Source of the DNA: a virus
DNA: 64,000 bases
Strand: one strand, 5' to 3'
IMG/VR virus record: IMGVR_UViG_3300010885_052266
Location: 36,880-100,879 of that record
In this document: positions 33,426 to 42,170 of the stretch, in pieces
How the letters are laid out: the number at the start of each line of letters is the position of its first letter
Numbering within the stretch: position 1 is the first letter of the stretch
Notes under the pieces: generated by a model
Databases searched by the model: none
The model's input: the letters and a program-made list of their open reading frames with translations, nothing else
Told to the model about the DNA's origin: nothing
Program-made: the position numbers and the translations under genes

Positions 33426-36400
33426 TCAGATCCCCACGGTCAGATCGCCGCCGTCCCGGCGCTCGTTGGTGAGCGTGTTGCGCACCGCCTGGTTGATCAG
33501 CATCTCGATCTGACGTTGGGTGTTCGCAGCAGCGGACGGGTCCATCCGTCCGTCGCGGCCCGTGGCGCCACCCTGAATGGTGATCGGCGCGTTGATCGTG
33601 ATCGCGTTGCGGCCACCGCCGCCGGACGCCTGGACGCCCAGGTTGCCGCTCGACAGCCGCTTCAGCGGCAGGATCGCCTCGTTGTCGATCTCTCCTGCCA
33701 TCACCGCGCCGCTGGCGGCCTGAAACAGGGTGGGGCGGTCGATCACGCCGCCTGATGCGAGATAGCGGATCGGTTGACCCGGGCCAGGCATCAGTGATGC
33801 GGGCTCCGGCATTGGCAATGAGGCGTCGTGCCGCCCGGAGATCACGCCACCCTGGGCGAGGAAGATCGGCCTGTCCGGCGCTGGCATCATCGACGGCGAG
33901 GCCGGCGTGCTGCCCACACGGTCCGACAGGCCGGGCTTATGGAACGAAGGGCTATCCGCCCTCGCCAGCTCGCGCGCATCCAAATCGACCCCTAGCGCTC
34001 CGCCTGCGTGTCGCTTCAGTGGCAGGATCAATTCGCGGTCAACCCCATCCTTGCCACGGCTCGCCGCCTGGATACCAAATTTCCCATCTCCCAGCCGCTT
34101 CAGCGGCAGGATCGCCTCGTTGTCGATCTCTCCTGCCATCACCGCGCCGCTGGCGGCCTGAAACAGGGTGGGGCGGTCGATCACGCCGCCTGATGCGAGA
34201 TAGCGGATCGGCTGGCCGCCGACGACCACGCCGCCCTCGGCGAACAAGCCCATGAACGCGCTGAATAGGCTCCCGATGATGGATGATCCGCTGCCGGAGG
34301 CGGCGGCCCCGGCGGCTGATCCCACGGCGGATGCGGCGGTCCCGGCCGCCGAAGTGGAGCTGCTGGAGAACAGGCCCTTGGCCGCCTTCCCCGCGAACTC
34401 CGTGGCGCCGTCCACCACGTTCTCGAACCCTTTCATCAACGGGCGCGTAACGAAGCTCCGGAGCATGAACCGCTCAAGGTCGCGCAGCAGAGAGTTCAAG
34501 ACGTCGGACGTTTTCCCTCCACCCAGCACCGCGGCCTCGAAGGCCTGCATCGCCGACTCTTTCATCTGGAGGTAGCCCTGCCGGACCTGCTGCTGGTCCT
34601 GCATGAGCTGCTTCAGGCTCTCGTTGCGCTCGTAGACGGGTAGGACATCTTCGCGCTTCAGGGCCGCGCTCTTGCCATCTTTGTCTACTGCGTCTTTGGT
34701 GGCGATGACGGCGCGGTCTGCCAGAAGGGAGGCGCGTTCTCGACCCAAACGCGCCGCCGATGCGAATGGTCCGGCGCTGGCGTCCACCTCCAGCATCTCG
34801 TTCTCTTCGTCCATTTGCACGCGGCGTTTCTGGAAGTTCGCCTTCGCCTGGTTTCCGGCGACCTGATCCGTCTGAGGTTTGAACGCCTCGTATTTTTTGG
34901 TCACCTCATCGATTTCTTTGGCGAGACCTGGCATCTCCTTTTTGAGCGCCTCAAGTGCCCGGATCATGTTGTTGCTGGTCAGGTGGCGCTCGAACTGTTC
35001 GCCGGCCTCCTTGCCATGGTCGTATGCCTCGGCCAGCTCGTACAGACCACGAATCTGAGTGTCGTAATTGGCCGTCTGCCCAGCAAGGCTAAGCCTCTGA
35101 TTGTCGATGATGGACCCGACCCGGCGCTGGGCATCCTCCCTAGCGTTGGGAGAGCTAGGGTCCTCAAATCTTGCCGTCATAATCTGGCGGCCGAAATCCC
35201 CCGTGCCGGCCAGGATGGCGCTTATGCCTGCGGCATTCCGCCCGCGCTCGGAACCGTAGGCTTCGTTCGCCTGGATGTTACGGAACCGTTCGTCCTGCTG
35301 CTGCGCGACGCGCGCCGCATCCACGGCCCCGACAACCGAGGGGTCGTTCGACGAGCGGAGCCGCGCCATTGCGAGGGCCGGATCGCCGCTTTGGCTCCCC
35401 AGGGCACGCTCGTAGAGCTGGTTGATCTGGGGCGTGAAGGACGAGCCATACCCGCCCGCACCGAGGATGCGGTGCAGGGTCGGCAGATCGGTGACCGGGC
35501 CGGTGATTCCCTGTCGATCCAGGATCTGGCCGATGTATCGGCCAGCCGCGGGGATCGCGCGGCTCGGATCGAGGCGATCGTCCGTGGTATCGTTGACCGT
35601 CAGGCCCACGCCGCGGCGTTGGGCCGTGGCGGCATCGAACTGCATCATCCCGCGATGCTCGGTGCCGCCCGTGCCGTTGGTCGGAGGGTCGGCCAGAAGG
35701 CTCCCCTCGCGGTATGCCAGGACAGCCATCACCTCGGGCGTGATGCGGCCTCCTGTCGCGTTGGCGGCTTGCAGGAAGTAGGGATCGTATCGCGCGCCAC
35801 GCTGTTCCTCACCGCGCGGCAACACCTCGCTCGGCGATCCCATGATGGCTGGGTTGGTGCGGTTCTGCTCCAGGACGGGGGCGAGATATTGGAACTCCCG
35901 GCGCTGCGGCGGGGTCATCTCATTGATCTGGCCCTGCACCCCGGCTCGCCAGTTCGTGTCGCGCGCAGAGGTCAGGTTGGCCGCGGTGGTGCGGAGGCTT
36001 TCCATTTCGCCGCGCACCTCCTTCATCAAGCCGATCGTCTCGCGCAGCCCCCTTATCTGTGCCTCATCCTTGCTCGCGATGGCCTGCATCAGCAGACCGT
36101 GGTACTCGCGCTCAACCTGCAGGTCACTGATGAGGCGTTTCTGGACGTCGCCCCGCATGCCGGCCGCCGCCGTGATCTGGCGCTCCTGCTCGATCATCAC
36201 CTGCGCGTCGGCGCGACGTTGCTCAGCGGTGCCGGCGACCTGGATCGCCAGGGCCCCCCGGCGCTCGGTCCGGAAGGCCTCCGGATCGGTGGCGGGCAGT
36301 CTCAGCTGCTCCTGCTTGAGATCGGCCTCGATCCCTGCGTTGATGGCGGCGACGTCGCGCGCCGGGCCGAAGCCGGCAGCCGTGATACTGGCGGCCCTGG

Positions 36401-38528
36401 TCCGGGCCTGCTCGTTCGATTGGCGCATCGCGACTTCGGACGCACGCGCTGCCGTCGTCTGACGTTCGATGACTGCTGTCTCGGCCGCCCTGGCATCGGC
36501 ACCGGCCTGCGCCTCGGTTTTCTGCGCGCGCATCGCGGCGGTCCAGGCCTGCCAGCGTGCCGTGGCCCGCTCGACCGCCGCCGAACCTTCCTCGATCGCG
36601 TCCCGGATGCGCTGCTGGATCTGCACATCCTCGTCTGTCGTCTGCTGGGCGCGTGTCAGGTAGTTCTGATCTTCCCCCGCCTCGATCTGACGGAACGACT
36701 CCTTCTGACGCGGACTGAACGACCCAGGACCCTGGCCCAGGGCCATGATGCCGCTCGGCATCAGGTTCTGCTCGGCCCACCGGCTGGTGGAGATGCCGTT
36801 CTCCGGTGCTTGTCCGAACCGCAGCATGGCTCTGGCCCGGCCGCGCTGTTCGGGCGGCACTGACAGCATCCAGCGATCTTCTTCGACCTGGGCCAGGGTG
36901 GAGCCGCCCGGGGTTTCTATGCGCTGGCGGGCGACCCTGGCGAGGTCCAGCATGTTGTCGTAGCGGGGCGTGGCCTCCTGACTGGCTTCGATGCGGTCGC
37001 TCATCTGCGGCCTGCCGTCTGGGCCGGTTCCTCTGATGTATGCCTTGATCAGGTTGTTCAACACGTCGGCGTTGGCGCCGGAGTCCGGTTCCGGGACTTT
37101 GGAGTAGTTGAAGGGCACCAACGGCTTGAAATCCGGAGATTCCAAAACCTTATTGCTGTAGTTGCCAGGCTTATAGCCGCGCGTAAGCGCCTCGATACGC
37201 TGGTCGGCCTGGACGATCCGCGCCGGTTCCGTGAACCCCACCCCGGCCAGTCCATCGGCGAGACCGGCCTGCTGGCGCTGCAGCTCCACGGCGGACATGG
37301 GCCGGCTGTCGGCTTCCAGGGGCCGCGTCGCGTCCCGCCCCACCGCGTTCTGTGCCGAGTTGGTTACCCATCGGCCCAGCGCGCTGTCCCAGATGCTGTT
37401 CGCGCCGTTCAGCCGGAACAGACCGGTGAAGCCTCCAGGTCCGAAAATGCTGCCGTCGCGTCCGATCTGCTCGCCGCGCTGCGCCTGAATGTTCATCTGG
37501 CGCGCCCGGTACGTCGCCATGGCATCATCGGGGCCCTCCCCGATGCCGGGATCGTAGAACGGATCAGGTGAAGTGCGTGGCCGACGCCCGGCCTTTCGAA
37601 GATCGGCCGGCGCGTCACGATCGAGAAACCGCAACATCGCAAGTTCGTTGCGGGGGTCTTGCAGAGACAATGGACGCACGTCCATACCTCTGTAGATAGA
37701 CTGCATCTGGTCAGGAGAGAACTGTTTGAAATCGTAGTTGGAGCGGAGGTCCGATAGCGCGTCAATATCGGTACGTGACGATAGTATAGACGCAGTGGCC
37801 CGCTCGATCATCTCCGCCCGGGATCGATCTACTGCCTCGACCCGGAGCCTGCGCTCCCGGTCCTGGACCGGCTCATGTCCCTGGTTCAACACCGAGGTCA
37901 GGCTTTCAACCCCGAGCGGCCCCAGGACTTCCTGCACGATGCGAGAATTGCCCTGGCTTGGCTGGTACGAGCGGGCCTTCGCGACGAACTCGGCGAAGAC
38001 CCGGTCGGCGTCCCCCGCGGTTCGCCCGGTCATGGACACGCCATACTCCTGCATGATCTCACGCAGCTGGCGGCCCGCGGCGGTCTGCGCCTCAATCGCG
38101 CTGGTAACCCGCTGGATGCCGGCAGCGGTCTCCATCGACGTCATGTGCATTCGCGAGGCGGCGCTCGCATAAGCCTCCATCGCGACCACGCCTGTCCCAA
38201 GGGACGTCGCCAACGCCTCCGCCCTGTCCCGCGCGGTGGAGAAGTCACGGAACGACCGCTCAGTGAGGCCCAATCCGGCGCGGAGGTTCTGAAGATCCCG
38301 GACTACGCCTTGGAGCGACGCAGCCATCTGACCGAGCTGGGTGGAAGACTCCCCCGCACCGCGCGAGAACGATGCGACGCTGTTGTTGGTTAGGTACGCC
38401 CTCTCGCCAAACCCCTGCAAGGCGCGGTCGGCCCGGACGGCCTGGGTGGCGAACTGGTCCAGGGCCTGGTGCCCTTGGACCACCGGCGCACTGTCGATAT
38501 TAAAGCTGAGGGTAGCGAGGTCTTGCAT
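33426..38528 (-). CDS. Tape measure protein with lysozyme-like transglycosylase domain
   Basis: 1700 residues. The N-terminal 200 residues are helical with coiled-coil character. An SLT/lysozyme-like domain lies near residues 905-1030: EVMAVLAYREGSLL with the likely catalytic Glu about 941, then HRGMMQFDAATAQRRGVG and RILGAGGYGSSF. A charged helix region follows (about 1130-1330), then a Ser/Ala/Gly-rich hydrophobic part and the tape-measure end motif PIRYLASGGVIDRPTLFQAA. That end is present twice because of a 119-bp duplication. The protein sets tail length and probably helps penetrate peptidoglycan on DNA entry. It follows G/GT. Confidence 0.9.
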   Translation of the reverse strand: MQDLATLSFNIDSAPVVQGHQALDQFATQAVRADRALQGFGERAYLTNNSVASFSRGAGESSTQLGQMAASLQGVVRDLQNLRAGLGLTERSFRDFSTARDRAEALATSLGTGVVAMEAYASAASRMHMTSMETAAGIQRVTSAIEAQTAAGRQLREIMQEYGVSMTGRTAGDADRVFAEFVAKARSYQPSQGNSRIVQEVLGPLGVESLTSVLNQGHEPVQDRERRLRVEAVDRSRAEMIERATASILSSRTDIDALSDLRSNYDFKQFSPDQMQSIYRGMDVRPLSLQDPRNELAMLRFLDRDAPADLRKAGRRPRTSPDPFYDPGIGEGPDDAMATYRARQMNIQAQRGEQIGRDGSIFGPGGFTGLFRLNGANSIWDSALGRWVTNSAQNAVGRDATRPLEADSRPMSAVELQRQQAGLADGLAGVGFTEPARIVQADQRIEALTRGYKPGNYSNKVLESPDFKPLVPFNYSKVPEPDSGANADVLNNLIKAYIRGTGPDGRPQMSDRIEASQEATPRYDNMLDLARVARQRIETPGGSTLAQVEEDRWMLSVPPEQRGRARAMLRFGQAPENGISTSRWAEQNLMPSGIMALGQGPGSFSPRQKESFRQIEAGEDQNYLTRAQQTTDEDVQIQQRIRDAIEEGSAAVERATARWQAWTAAMRAQKTEAQAGADARAAETAVIERQTTAARASEVAMRQSNEQARTRAASITAAGFGPARDVAAINAGIEADLKQEQLRLPATDPEAFRTERRGALAIQVAGTAEQRRADAQVMIEQERQITAAAGMRGDVQKRLISDLQVEREYHGLLMQAIASKDEAQIRGLRETIGLMKEVRGEMESLRTTAANLTSARDTNWRAGVQGQINEMTPPQRREFQYLAPVLEQNRTNPAIMGSPSEVLPRGEEQRGARYDPYFLQAANATGGRITPEVMAVLAYREGSLLADPPTNGTGGTEHRGMMQFDAATAQRRGVGLTVNDTTDDRLDPSRAIPAAGRYIGQILDRQGITGPVTDLPTLHRILGAGGYGSSFTPQINQLYERALGSQSGDPALAMARLRSSNDPSVVGAVDAARVAQQQDERFRNIQANEAYGSERGRNAAGISAILAGTGDFGRQIMTARFEDPSSPNAREDAQRRVGSIIDNQRLSLAGQTANYDTQIRGLYELAEAYDHGKEAGEQFERHLTSNNMIRALEALKKEMPGLAKEIDEVTKKYEAFKPQTDQVAGNQAKANFQKRRVQMDEENEMLEVDASAGPFASAARLGRERASLLADRAVIATKDAVDKDGKSAALKREDVLPVYERNESLKQLMQDQQQVRQGYLQMKESAMQAFEAAVLGGGKTSDVLNSLLRDLERFMLRSFVTRPLMKGFENVVDGATEFAGKAAKGLFSSSSTSAAGTAASAVGSAAGAAASGSGSSIIGSLFSAFMGLFAEGGVVVGGQPIRYLASGGVIDRPTLFQAASGAVMAGEIDNEAILPLKRLGDGKFGIQAASRGKDGVDRELILPLKRHAGGALGVDLDARELARADSPSFHKPGLSDRVGSTPASPSMMPAPDRPIFLAQGGVISGRHDASLPMPEPASLMPGPGQPIRYLASGGVIDRPTLFQAASGAVMAGEIDNEAILPLKRLSSGNLGVQASGGGGRNAITINAPITIQGGATGRDGRMDPSAAANTQRQIEMLINQAVRNTLTNERRDGGDLTVGI
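33655..33773 (-). repeat. 119-bp direct repeat, copy A (partner 34093-34211)
   Basis: Identical to 34093-34211, offset 438 bases (146 codons), so the reading frame is kept. It encodes the tape-measure C-terminal motif around SGAVMAGEIDNEAILPLKRL. Confidence 0.9.
34093..34211 (-). repeat. 119-bp direct repeat, copy B (partner 33655-33773)
   Basis: Exact copy of 33655-33773 within the tape measure gene. The sequence between the copies encodes a diverged third version (ELILPLKRHAGGALGVDL). Confidence 0.9.
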
Positions 38529-39289
38529 CTACGGTTCGCCCATGACTTTCCGGAATTTCATTTCAAGGCCGATGATGGCGGTGATTTCCCATTGTCGAAG
38601 CTTGATGTTCCGCATCCCGCACCAGTCGGTGATGTCACGAGGCGAAAGAGGATTGCACCCTTTCTCCGTGACGGTCCGCCCCATGCTCATCTCCCAGAAC
38701 CAGTTGAGCAGGTAGACCGCTTCGTCCGGGCACTCGACATCACCTTTGTCCTTTGGGTGGGGGAACCCTGACTGTCGCTTGAACGATGCGTAGGCGTCTC
38801 TCAGTGTCGGCCCGTCGGCCTTCGGCCTCGACAGGCGGAAATCGTGTTCCGCCCATTCGAGGAGCCGTGCCGTCAGGCTGGCAAAAAATTTCCATCCGCC
38901 TGGATGAACCCGATGGCCTGGTCGCGCAGCCACGCGAACCGTGTGTCGCTCCACAACCGGCGCGCATTGTCATCGGAGTAGGCGAAAGGCTTACCATCCA
39001 GCTCAGGGATGTTCCATGCCACGGTGCATGCGGCAAGGAGTTCGGTCTCGTCCCTCGCGAATTCATCCTGGGTGGTGATGACACCGCGGGCCCGGCGCTC
39101 GGCGCGGCGCTCCTGCATCGCGCGCTCAGCGTTGCAATAAATGTCGGAGGCGCGGCCGTGCAGGGTGACGGTGACGAGTTCGCCGGCATCGGTGCGCACC
39201 GGCCCGCGGTCGCGCGGGTGGATCAGCTGCATCGGCACGCCGGATTGGGCTCGGGTGCGGGTATCGAGACTTGCGAGATCGAACGTCAT
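38529..39289 (-). CDS. Tail assembly chaperone GT (product of -1 frameshift)
   Basis: Reading starts at ATG 39289 as protein G and shifts to the -1 frame at the slippery heptamer 38882-38888, giving ...ADGNFL-ASLTARLLEWAEHD... and ending at 38529, about 253 residues. The T part has no credible start of its own; its open frame runs back through the G gene. It includes LRDAYASFKRQSGFPHPKDK and DITDWCGMRNIKLRQWEITA, typical of T-like parts. In lambda, G and GT bind the tape measure and recruit tail tube subunits during tail assembly. It is followed by the tape measure one base later. Confidence 0.8.
38873..39289 (-). CDS. Tail assembly chaperone G
   Basis: 138 residues (MTFDLASLDTRTRAQSGVPM). 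ATG 39289 follows GAGAGGCC. The N-terminal MQLIHPRDRGPVRTDAGELV region and the C-terminal WLRDQAIGFIQADGNFLPA match chaperones encoded before tape measure genes. The stop TGA lies six bases after the slippery heptamer. The normal product is G; a minority of ribosomes would make GT. Confidence 0.8.
   Translation of the reverse strand: MTFDLASLDTRTRAQSGVPMQLIHPRDRGPVRTDAGELVTVTLHGRASDIYCNAERAMQERRAERRARGVITTQDEFARDETELLAACTVAWNIPELDGKPFAYSDDNARRLWSDTRFAWLRDQAIGFIQADGNFLPA
38882..38888 (-). promoter_or_regulatory. -1 ribosomal frameshift site, U UUU UUG
   Basis: On the minus strand the codons read GGA AAT TTT TTG CCA GCC TGA, so TTTTTTG is in the correct X XXY YYZ phase. Shifting back one base opens the T frame (GCC AGC CTG ACG). 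Slip-prone tail-chaperone sites of this kind are conserved in siphophages. Confidence 0.85.
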
Positions 39290-39355
39290 GGGAAAGGCCT
39301 CTCTGCCATTGAGGTAGCGGCCTCAAGGCAGACGGGGCCTGTTCCCGGGGCAAGG

Positions 39356-39565
39356 TCATGTTGTGGCGGCGCTCTCGCGGAGGTGGACTTCGTCATTCCA
39401 GCGCTTCTCCAGCGCGCGCCGCCATCCGGCCGGCGGTGGCCATGGAACGCCCCAGCCGGCCAGAGACTTCGCCGTCCACCCCCCGCCCGGCGTCTGTGCG
39501 GCCGCAATCTCTTCTGGTGAGGGCAGCGAGACTTTGCTGGGCCCGACTTTGTCGCGGTCAGCCAT
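39356..39565 (-). CDS. Small basic Trp-rich protein
   Basis: 69 residues (MADRDKVGPSKVSLPSPEEI). It has the pattern AAAQTPGGGWTAKSLAGWGV then PWPPPAGWRRALEKRW, which I have seen at the ends of short phage proteins of unknown function. It starts two bases after the Bro-N gene stop, suggesting coupling. No catalytic motif. Confidence 0.55.
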   Translation of the reverse strand: MADRDKVGPSKVSLPSPEEIAAAQTPGGGWTAKSLAGWGVPWPPPAGWRRALEKRWNDEVHLRESAATT

Positions 39566-39567
39566 CG

Positions 39568-40395
39568 CTACGACACGAGCTTCGGCTTCTTGAAGGTCAG
39601 CACCCCCTGCCCTTCGATCGCGGCGCGATGCTCGGCGATCAGGGTCGCTCCTTCAGCTTTCATCCACCCCTGGATCGCGCTCGGTTGGAAAAGGTACCGG
39701 CCCGACTCTCTGCTGATGCGAACCGCGTCAGGAAGCTCTCGGTCCAGGCACCAGCGCGTAAGTCGGCGGCTGCATTTCTGGGATAGCGCCCGGCGGCGCT
39801 TGGTTCCGATACCGTGCTCGATCAGAACCTCCAGCATGGGACGGTACGCGATGGCCGCTATGCGGGGATCGGCTTCGACGATCATCGTCCGCACCTGGTC
39901 GGCGAGATTTTGAACCACCGCATCGGTGGTGTGTGCCTGAACGGCGAGGTGTTGAATCGCCGTGGCCTGTTCGGTCAGCATCTTCCCGACAACCGCCTTG
40001 ACGATACCGCCGATGGCGTTTCGGACTTCGTCGGGCAGAGACGGGCCTTGACCTGGCGCGGCGTAAGAGCCGGTCTGGCGAATCGAGGGGAGGACGTCAT
40101 GGCGGATCCAACGGTCGAACCGTCGAGCCTCGGGCTTTCGGCTGCGTAGGATGACGGAGTAGAGGCCGGGCTCGTTAATGAGGGTGACGGTCTTCGCTCC
40201 GTTGAAGCCTGGGACTCCCTCATTATTAGTGAGGGAGGTCTTCTCATCGTCGTCCAGTTTGGTCGCGGCCTGAGACGGATTGTTAATGCCCAGCGCGCGG
40301 CACACGTCGGCCAGCACCCACCATGGAGCGTTGTCACGCACCATAAGGCGCACGCGGGCCTCCTCGAACATGAGCGGAAGCAAACTACCTGCCAC
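39568..40395 (-). CDS. Bro-N domain antirepressor-like protein
   Basis: 275 residues from GTG 40395, ten bases after AGGAGG; TTG 40383 and ATG 40371 are alternatives. The Bro-N domain (about 9-100) is clear: RVRLMVRDNAPWWVLADVCR, ALGINNPSQAATKLDDDEKT, TLINEPGLYSVILRSRKPEA and FDRWIRHDVLPSIRQTGSYA. The C-terminal half has MTEQ-like helices and GWMKAEGATLIAEHRAAIEG. Such proteins bind DNA and often act as phage antirepressors. A truncated second copy of the N-terminal half and its leader lies directly upstream. Confidence 0.85.
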   Translation of the reverse strand: MAGSLLPLMFEEARVRLMVRDNAPWWVLADVCRALGINNPSQAATKLDDDEKTSLTNNEGVPGFNGAKTVTLINEPGLYSVILRSRKPEARRFDRWIRHDVLPSIRQTGSYAAPGQGPSLPDEVRNAIGGIVKAVVGKMLTEQATAIQHLAVQAHTTDAVVQNLADQVRTMIVEADPRIAAIAYRPMLEVLIEHGIGTKRRRALSQKCSRRLTRWCLDRELPDAVRISRESGRYLFQPSAIQGWMKAEGATLIAEHRAAIEGQGVLTFKKPKLVS

Positions 40396-40469
40396 AACGA
40401 CCTCCTGCATATAATGCGGACACCACATTGATATGTAGCACGACATCGCGCAACCCCCGTCGCCCACAG

Positions 40470-40769
40470 GACCTCGGCGGTGACCCACTTCTTGAAACGC
40501 CTCGCCGCAGGCTTGCGGCTGCGGAAGATCAAGGAGTAGAGGCCGGGCTCGTTGATTATGGTCGGAAGCGAGGCGCCGGCCGCTAACCCATTGATTTTGG
40601 CACCCTCGGCATTACCGAGGGTCTCCTTCTCGTCGTCGTCGAGGCGGCCGGCAGCATCACTCGGATTGCTGATCTCCAGCACGCGACACACATCCGCTAG
40701 CAGCCACCATGGAGCGTTGTCACGCACCATAAGGCGCACGCGAGACTCCTCGAACACGAGCGGAAGCAA
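40470..40769 (-). pseudogene. Truncated duplicate Bro-N domain
   Basis: From TTG 40769 the frame encodes a complete Bro-N core (RVRLMVRDNAPWWLLADVCR, SLPTIINEPGLYSLIFRSRK, ARRFKKWVTAEV) but then runs into the leader of the intact copy and continues as nonsense to 39975. The two copies align with a constant 386-base offset, including about 80 bases of leader, and differ at many positions. The start corresponding to GTG 40395 is GCG here. A short Bro-N-only protein might still be made. Confidence 0.75.
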
Positions 40770-40867
40770 GCTACCTGCCGCAACGACCTCCTACATATAA
40801 TGTTAATACCGCACTGATATGTGTCGCGGCTTCGCGCAAGCCCCGTCGCCCAGGGAACCCGGAACGC

Positions 40868-40907
40868 AAAAAGGGCCGTCGCCCGGGGATTCCGGACGAC
40901 GGCCCTT
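40868..40907 (-). terminator. Rho-independent terminator of the NUMOD1-like gene
   Basis: On the minus strand AAGGGCCGTCG and CGACGGCCCTT (40897-40907 with 40871-40881) pair around a GC-rich 15-base loop that can extend the stem, followed by TTTTTGCG. It lies seven bases after the stop of the gene ending at 40915 and before the Bro-N leader. Confidence 0.85.
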
Positions 40908-40914
40908 CAGCCGT

Positions 40915-41448
40915 TCAGAGTCTGCCGCGAACGGTCTCGCTGCGCACACTCTCGTAACTGCGACCCAATGCCTGGGCTGCTGCAATGATGGACGGATAGA
41001 CCTTTCCATCGACATGGACCGGGCGGGATCGGCGATCGACCCGGATTTTCGGGGCGACAGGCTGGGCAGTCTGGACGGGTGCCGCCGCTCCACCGGCCTT
41101 GGGCGCCGGACCCTGGGGAACAGGGGCTGGTGCCAGATCGGGTTCGGGTGCGGGGGTGCCGCCGGGCGCTTCCTGCAACGCCTCGATAAACGCCTCGATA
41201 TCGGCGATGATGGAGGCGATCATGGCCTTCTCCGAAGCGGTACCATCCTCGCTGATCCACTCCTGAAGCTCGGCGAGCTTATAGAGCACTTCTTCGAGGG
41301 TGGCGCTTCGCGCCTGGATCAGGTCGTCGCCGGCCTGCTGGCCCAGCTCCAGGTATAGGTCGGAATTGGGGTCGGATATACGGGTCTCCGCCCAAAGTTG
41401 CTTGATTCTCGCGTTGGTCGCGTATAGCCTCGTGACATGGTTTGGCAT
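40915..41448 (-). CDS. NUMOD1-like DNA-binding protein
   Basis: 177 residues (MPNHVTRLYATNARIKQLWA). A helical N-terminal half (1-92) is joined by a Pro/Ala-rich linker (95-133) to a short C-terminal domain (143-175), VHVDGKVYPSIIAAAQALGR followed by SYESVRSETVRGRL. That matches the NUMOD1 helix-turn-helix usually attached to homing endonucleases (xxVDGxxYxSIxEAAxxLG). No nuclease domain is present, so it may be a stand-alone DNA-binding protein. It has its own terminator, and a 15-bp hairpin lies just upstream of its ribosome site. Confidence 0.6.
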   Translation of the reverse strand: MPNHVTRLYATNARIKQLWAETRISDPNSDLYLELGQQAGDDLIQARSATLEEVLYKLAELQEWISEDGTASEKAMIASIIADIEAFIEALQEAPGGTPAPEPDLAPAPVPQGPAPKAGGAAAPVQTAQPVAPKIRVDRRSRPVHVDGKVYPSIIAAAQALGRSYESVRSETVRGRL

Positions 41449-41465
41449 GGTATTGCCTTTTCCTA

Positions 41466-41500
41466 CGGGGTCGCTGGTGTTTGTTACACCAGCGACCCCG
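41466..41500 (-). promoter_or_regulatory. Perfect 15-bp hairpin upstream of the NUMOD1-like gene
   Basis: CGGGGTCGCTGGTGT and ACACCAGCGACCCCG form a flawless stem with a 5-base loop. On the minus strand it ends two bases before the AGGAAAAGG ribosome site of the gene starting at 41448. There is no T-tract, so it may insulate or control translation rather than terminate. Confidence 0.7.
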
Positions 41501-41614
41501 CCTTTGGGTCATACTGTGACCTCGTCAGCCTCCGCTCGATGCGGAGAAAGGCACAACTAGAATATAGTAATTATATTACATTATTCAATGCGATGGGCGC
41601 TATTGTGTCGGCTT

Positions 41615-42049
41615 TTATTTCGGAAGCCACTCGCATTCGTGCTTGATCTTCTCGTCATAATCGCCTCTCTCTTCCCGTAGAGGCCACTCGTCGGATATTA
41701 GTACTTTGTCGACTTGCCATTCGATACCATCAAATGTGAGACGGGCGGCAAATGGCGACCGTCCTGCATACCCGCCAAAGCCATTCTTAGAGTTGACCAT
41801 CCCGCATACAAAGACCCCACCAATTTTCCAGGTAGCTGGGCCACGCCCTGTCAGTAAGGGGGAGGACCAAAAGGGTGTAATGACCCCTCGCGCCCATGGA
41901 TCGAACGAATATCGAGCCGACTCTGGATCCCGAAGAGTCTTCTCGAAGTGCCGCTTGACTGCGGCCTCAGCGACCTTCTGACTTGGAGGGGATTTGTCCT
42001 TCGCGGCATTCTCCTCGGCTTTCTGTGCCGCTGCGTTACGGAGCGCCAC
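41615..42049 (-). CDS. Putative lipoprotein-like protein, start unclear
   Basis: 144 residues from GTG 42049. The same frame is open upstream and reads SAAGCSPSHLYAGRNYRPDV, a lipobox followed by a polar tether, but it has no start codon before a stop near 42155, so the signal peptide seems broken or out of frame. The body has an Ala/Lys-rich helix, then VKRHFEKTLRDPESARYSFD and GGYAGRSPFAARLTFDGIEW. A promoter lies about 120 bases upstream of the GTG. AT content is higher than its neighbours, which suggests a separate origin. Confidence 0.5.
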   Translation of the reverse strand: MALRNAAAQKAEENAAKDKSPPSQKVAEAAVKRHFEKTLRDPESARYSFDPWARGVITPFWSSPLLTGRGPATWKIGGVFVCGMVNSKNGFGGYAGRSPFAARLTFDGIEWQVDKVLISDEWPLREERGDYDEKIKHECEWLPK

Positions 42050-42170
42050 TTCATTCTCAGCCCGTTCAACGTCCGGTCGATAATTGCGCCCCGCGTATAA
42101 ATGGGATGGCGAGCATCCCGCCGCTGAACACCGGACCGCGCATCTCGCCTGCCCTCATTGCCATCACACT

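Noticed and set aside
34815-36863. Plus-strand frame of 682 codons inside the tape measure gene
   Set aside because: The minus-strand tape measure with a recognised transglycosylase domain occupies the same DNA; the plus-strand frame is a GC-driven shadow.
38529-38954. T part of GT as an independent 141-residue gene
   Set aside because: Its only start lies deep inside the G gene without a ribosome site, and the slippery heptamer explains its expression.
39975-40769. A 264-residue second Bro-N protein
   Set aside because: Only the first 100 or so residues match the family; the rest is the leader and body of the intact copy read out of frame.
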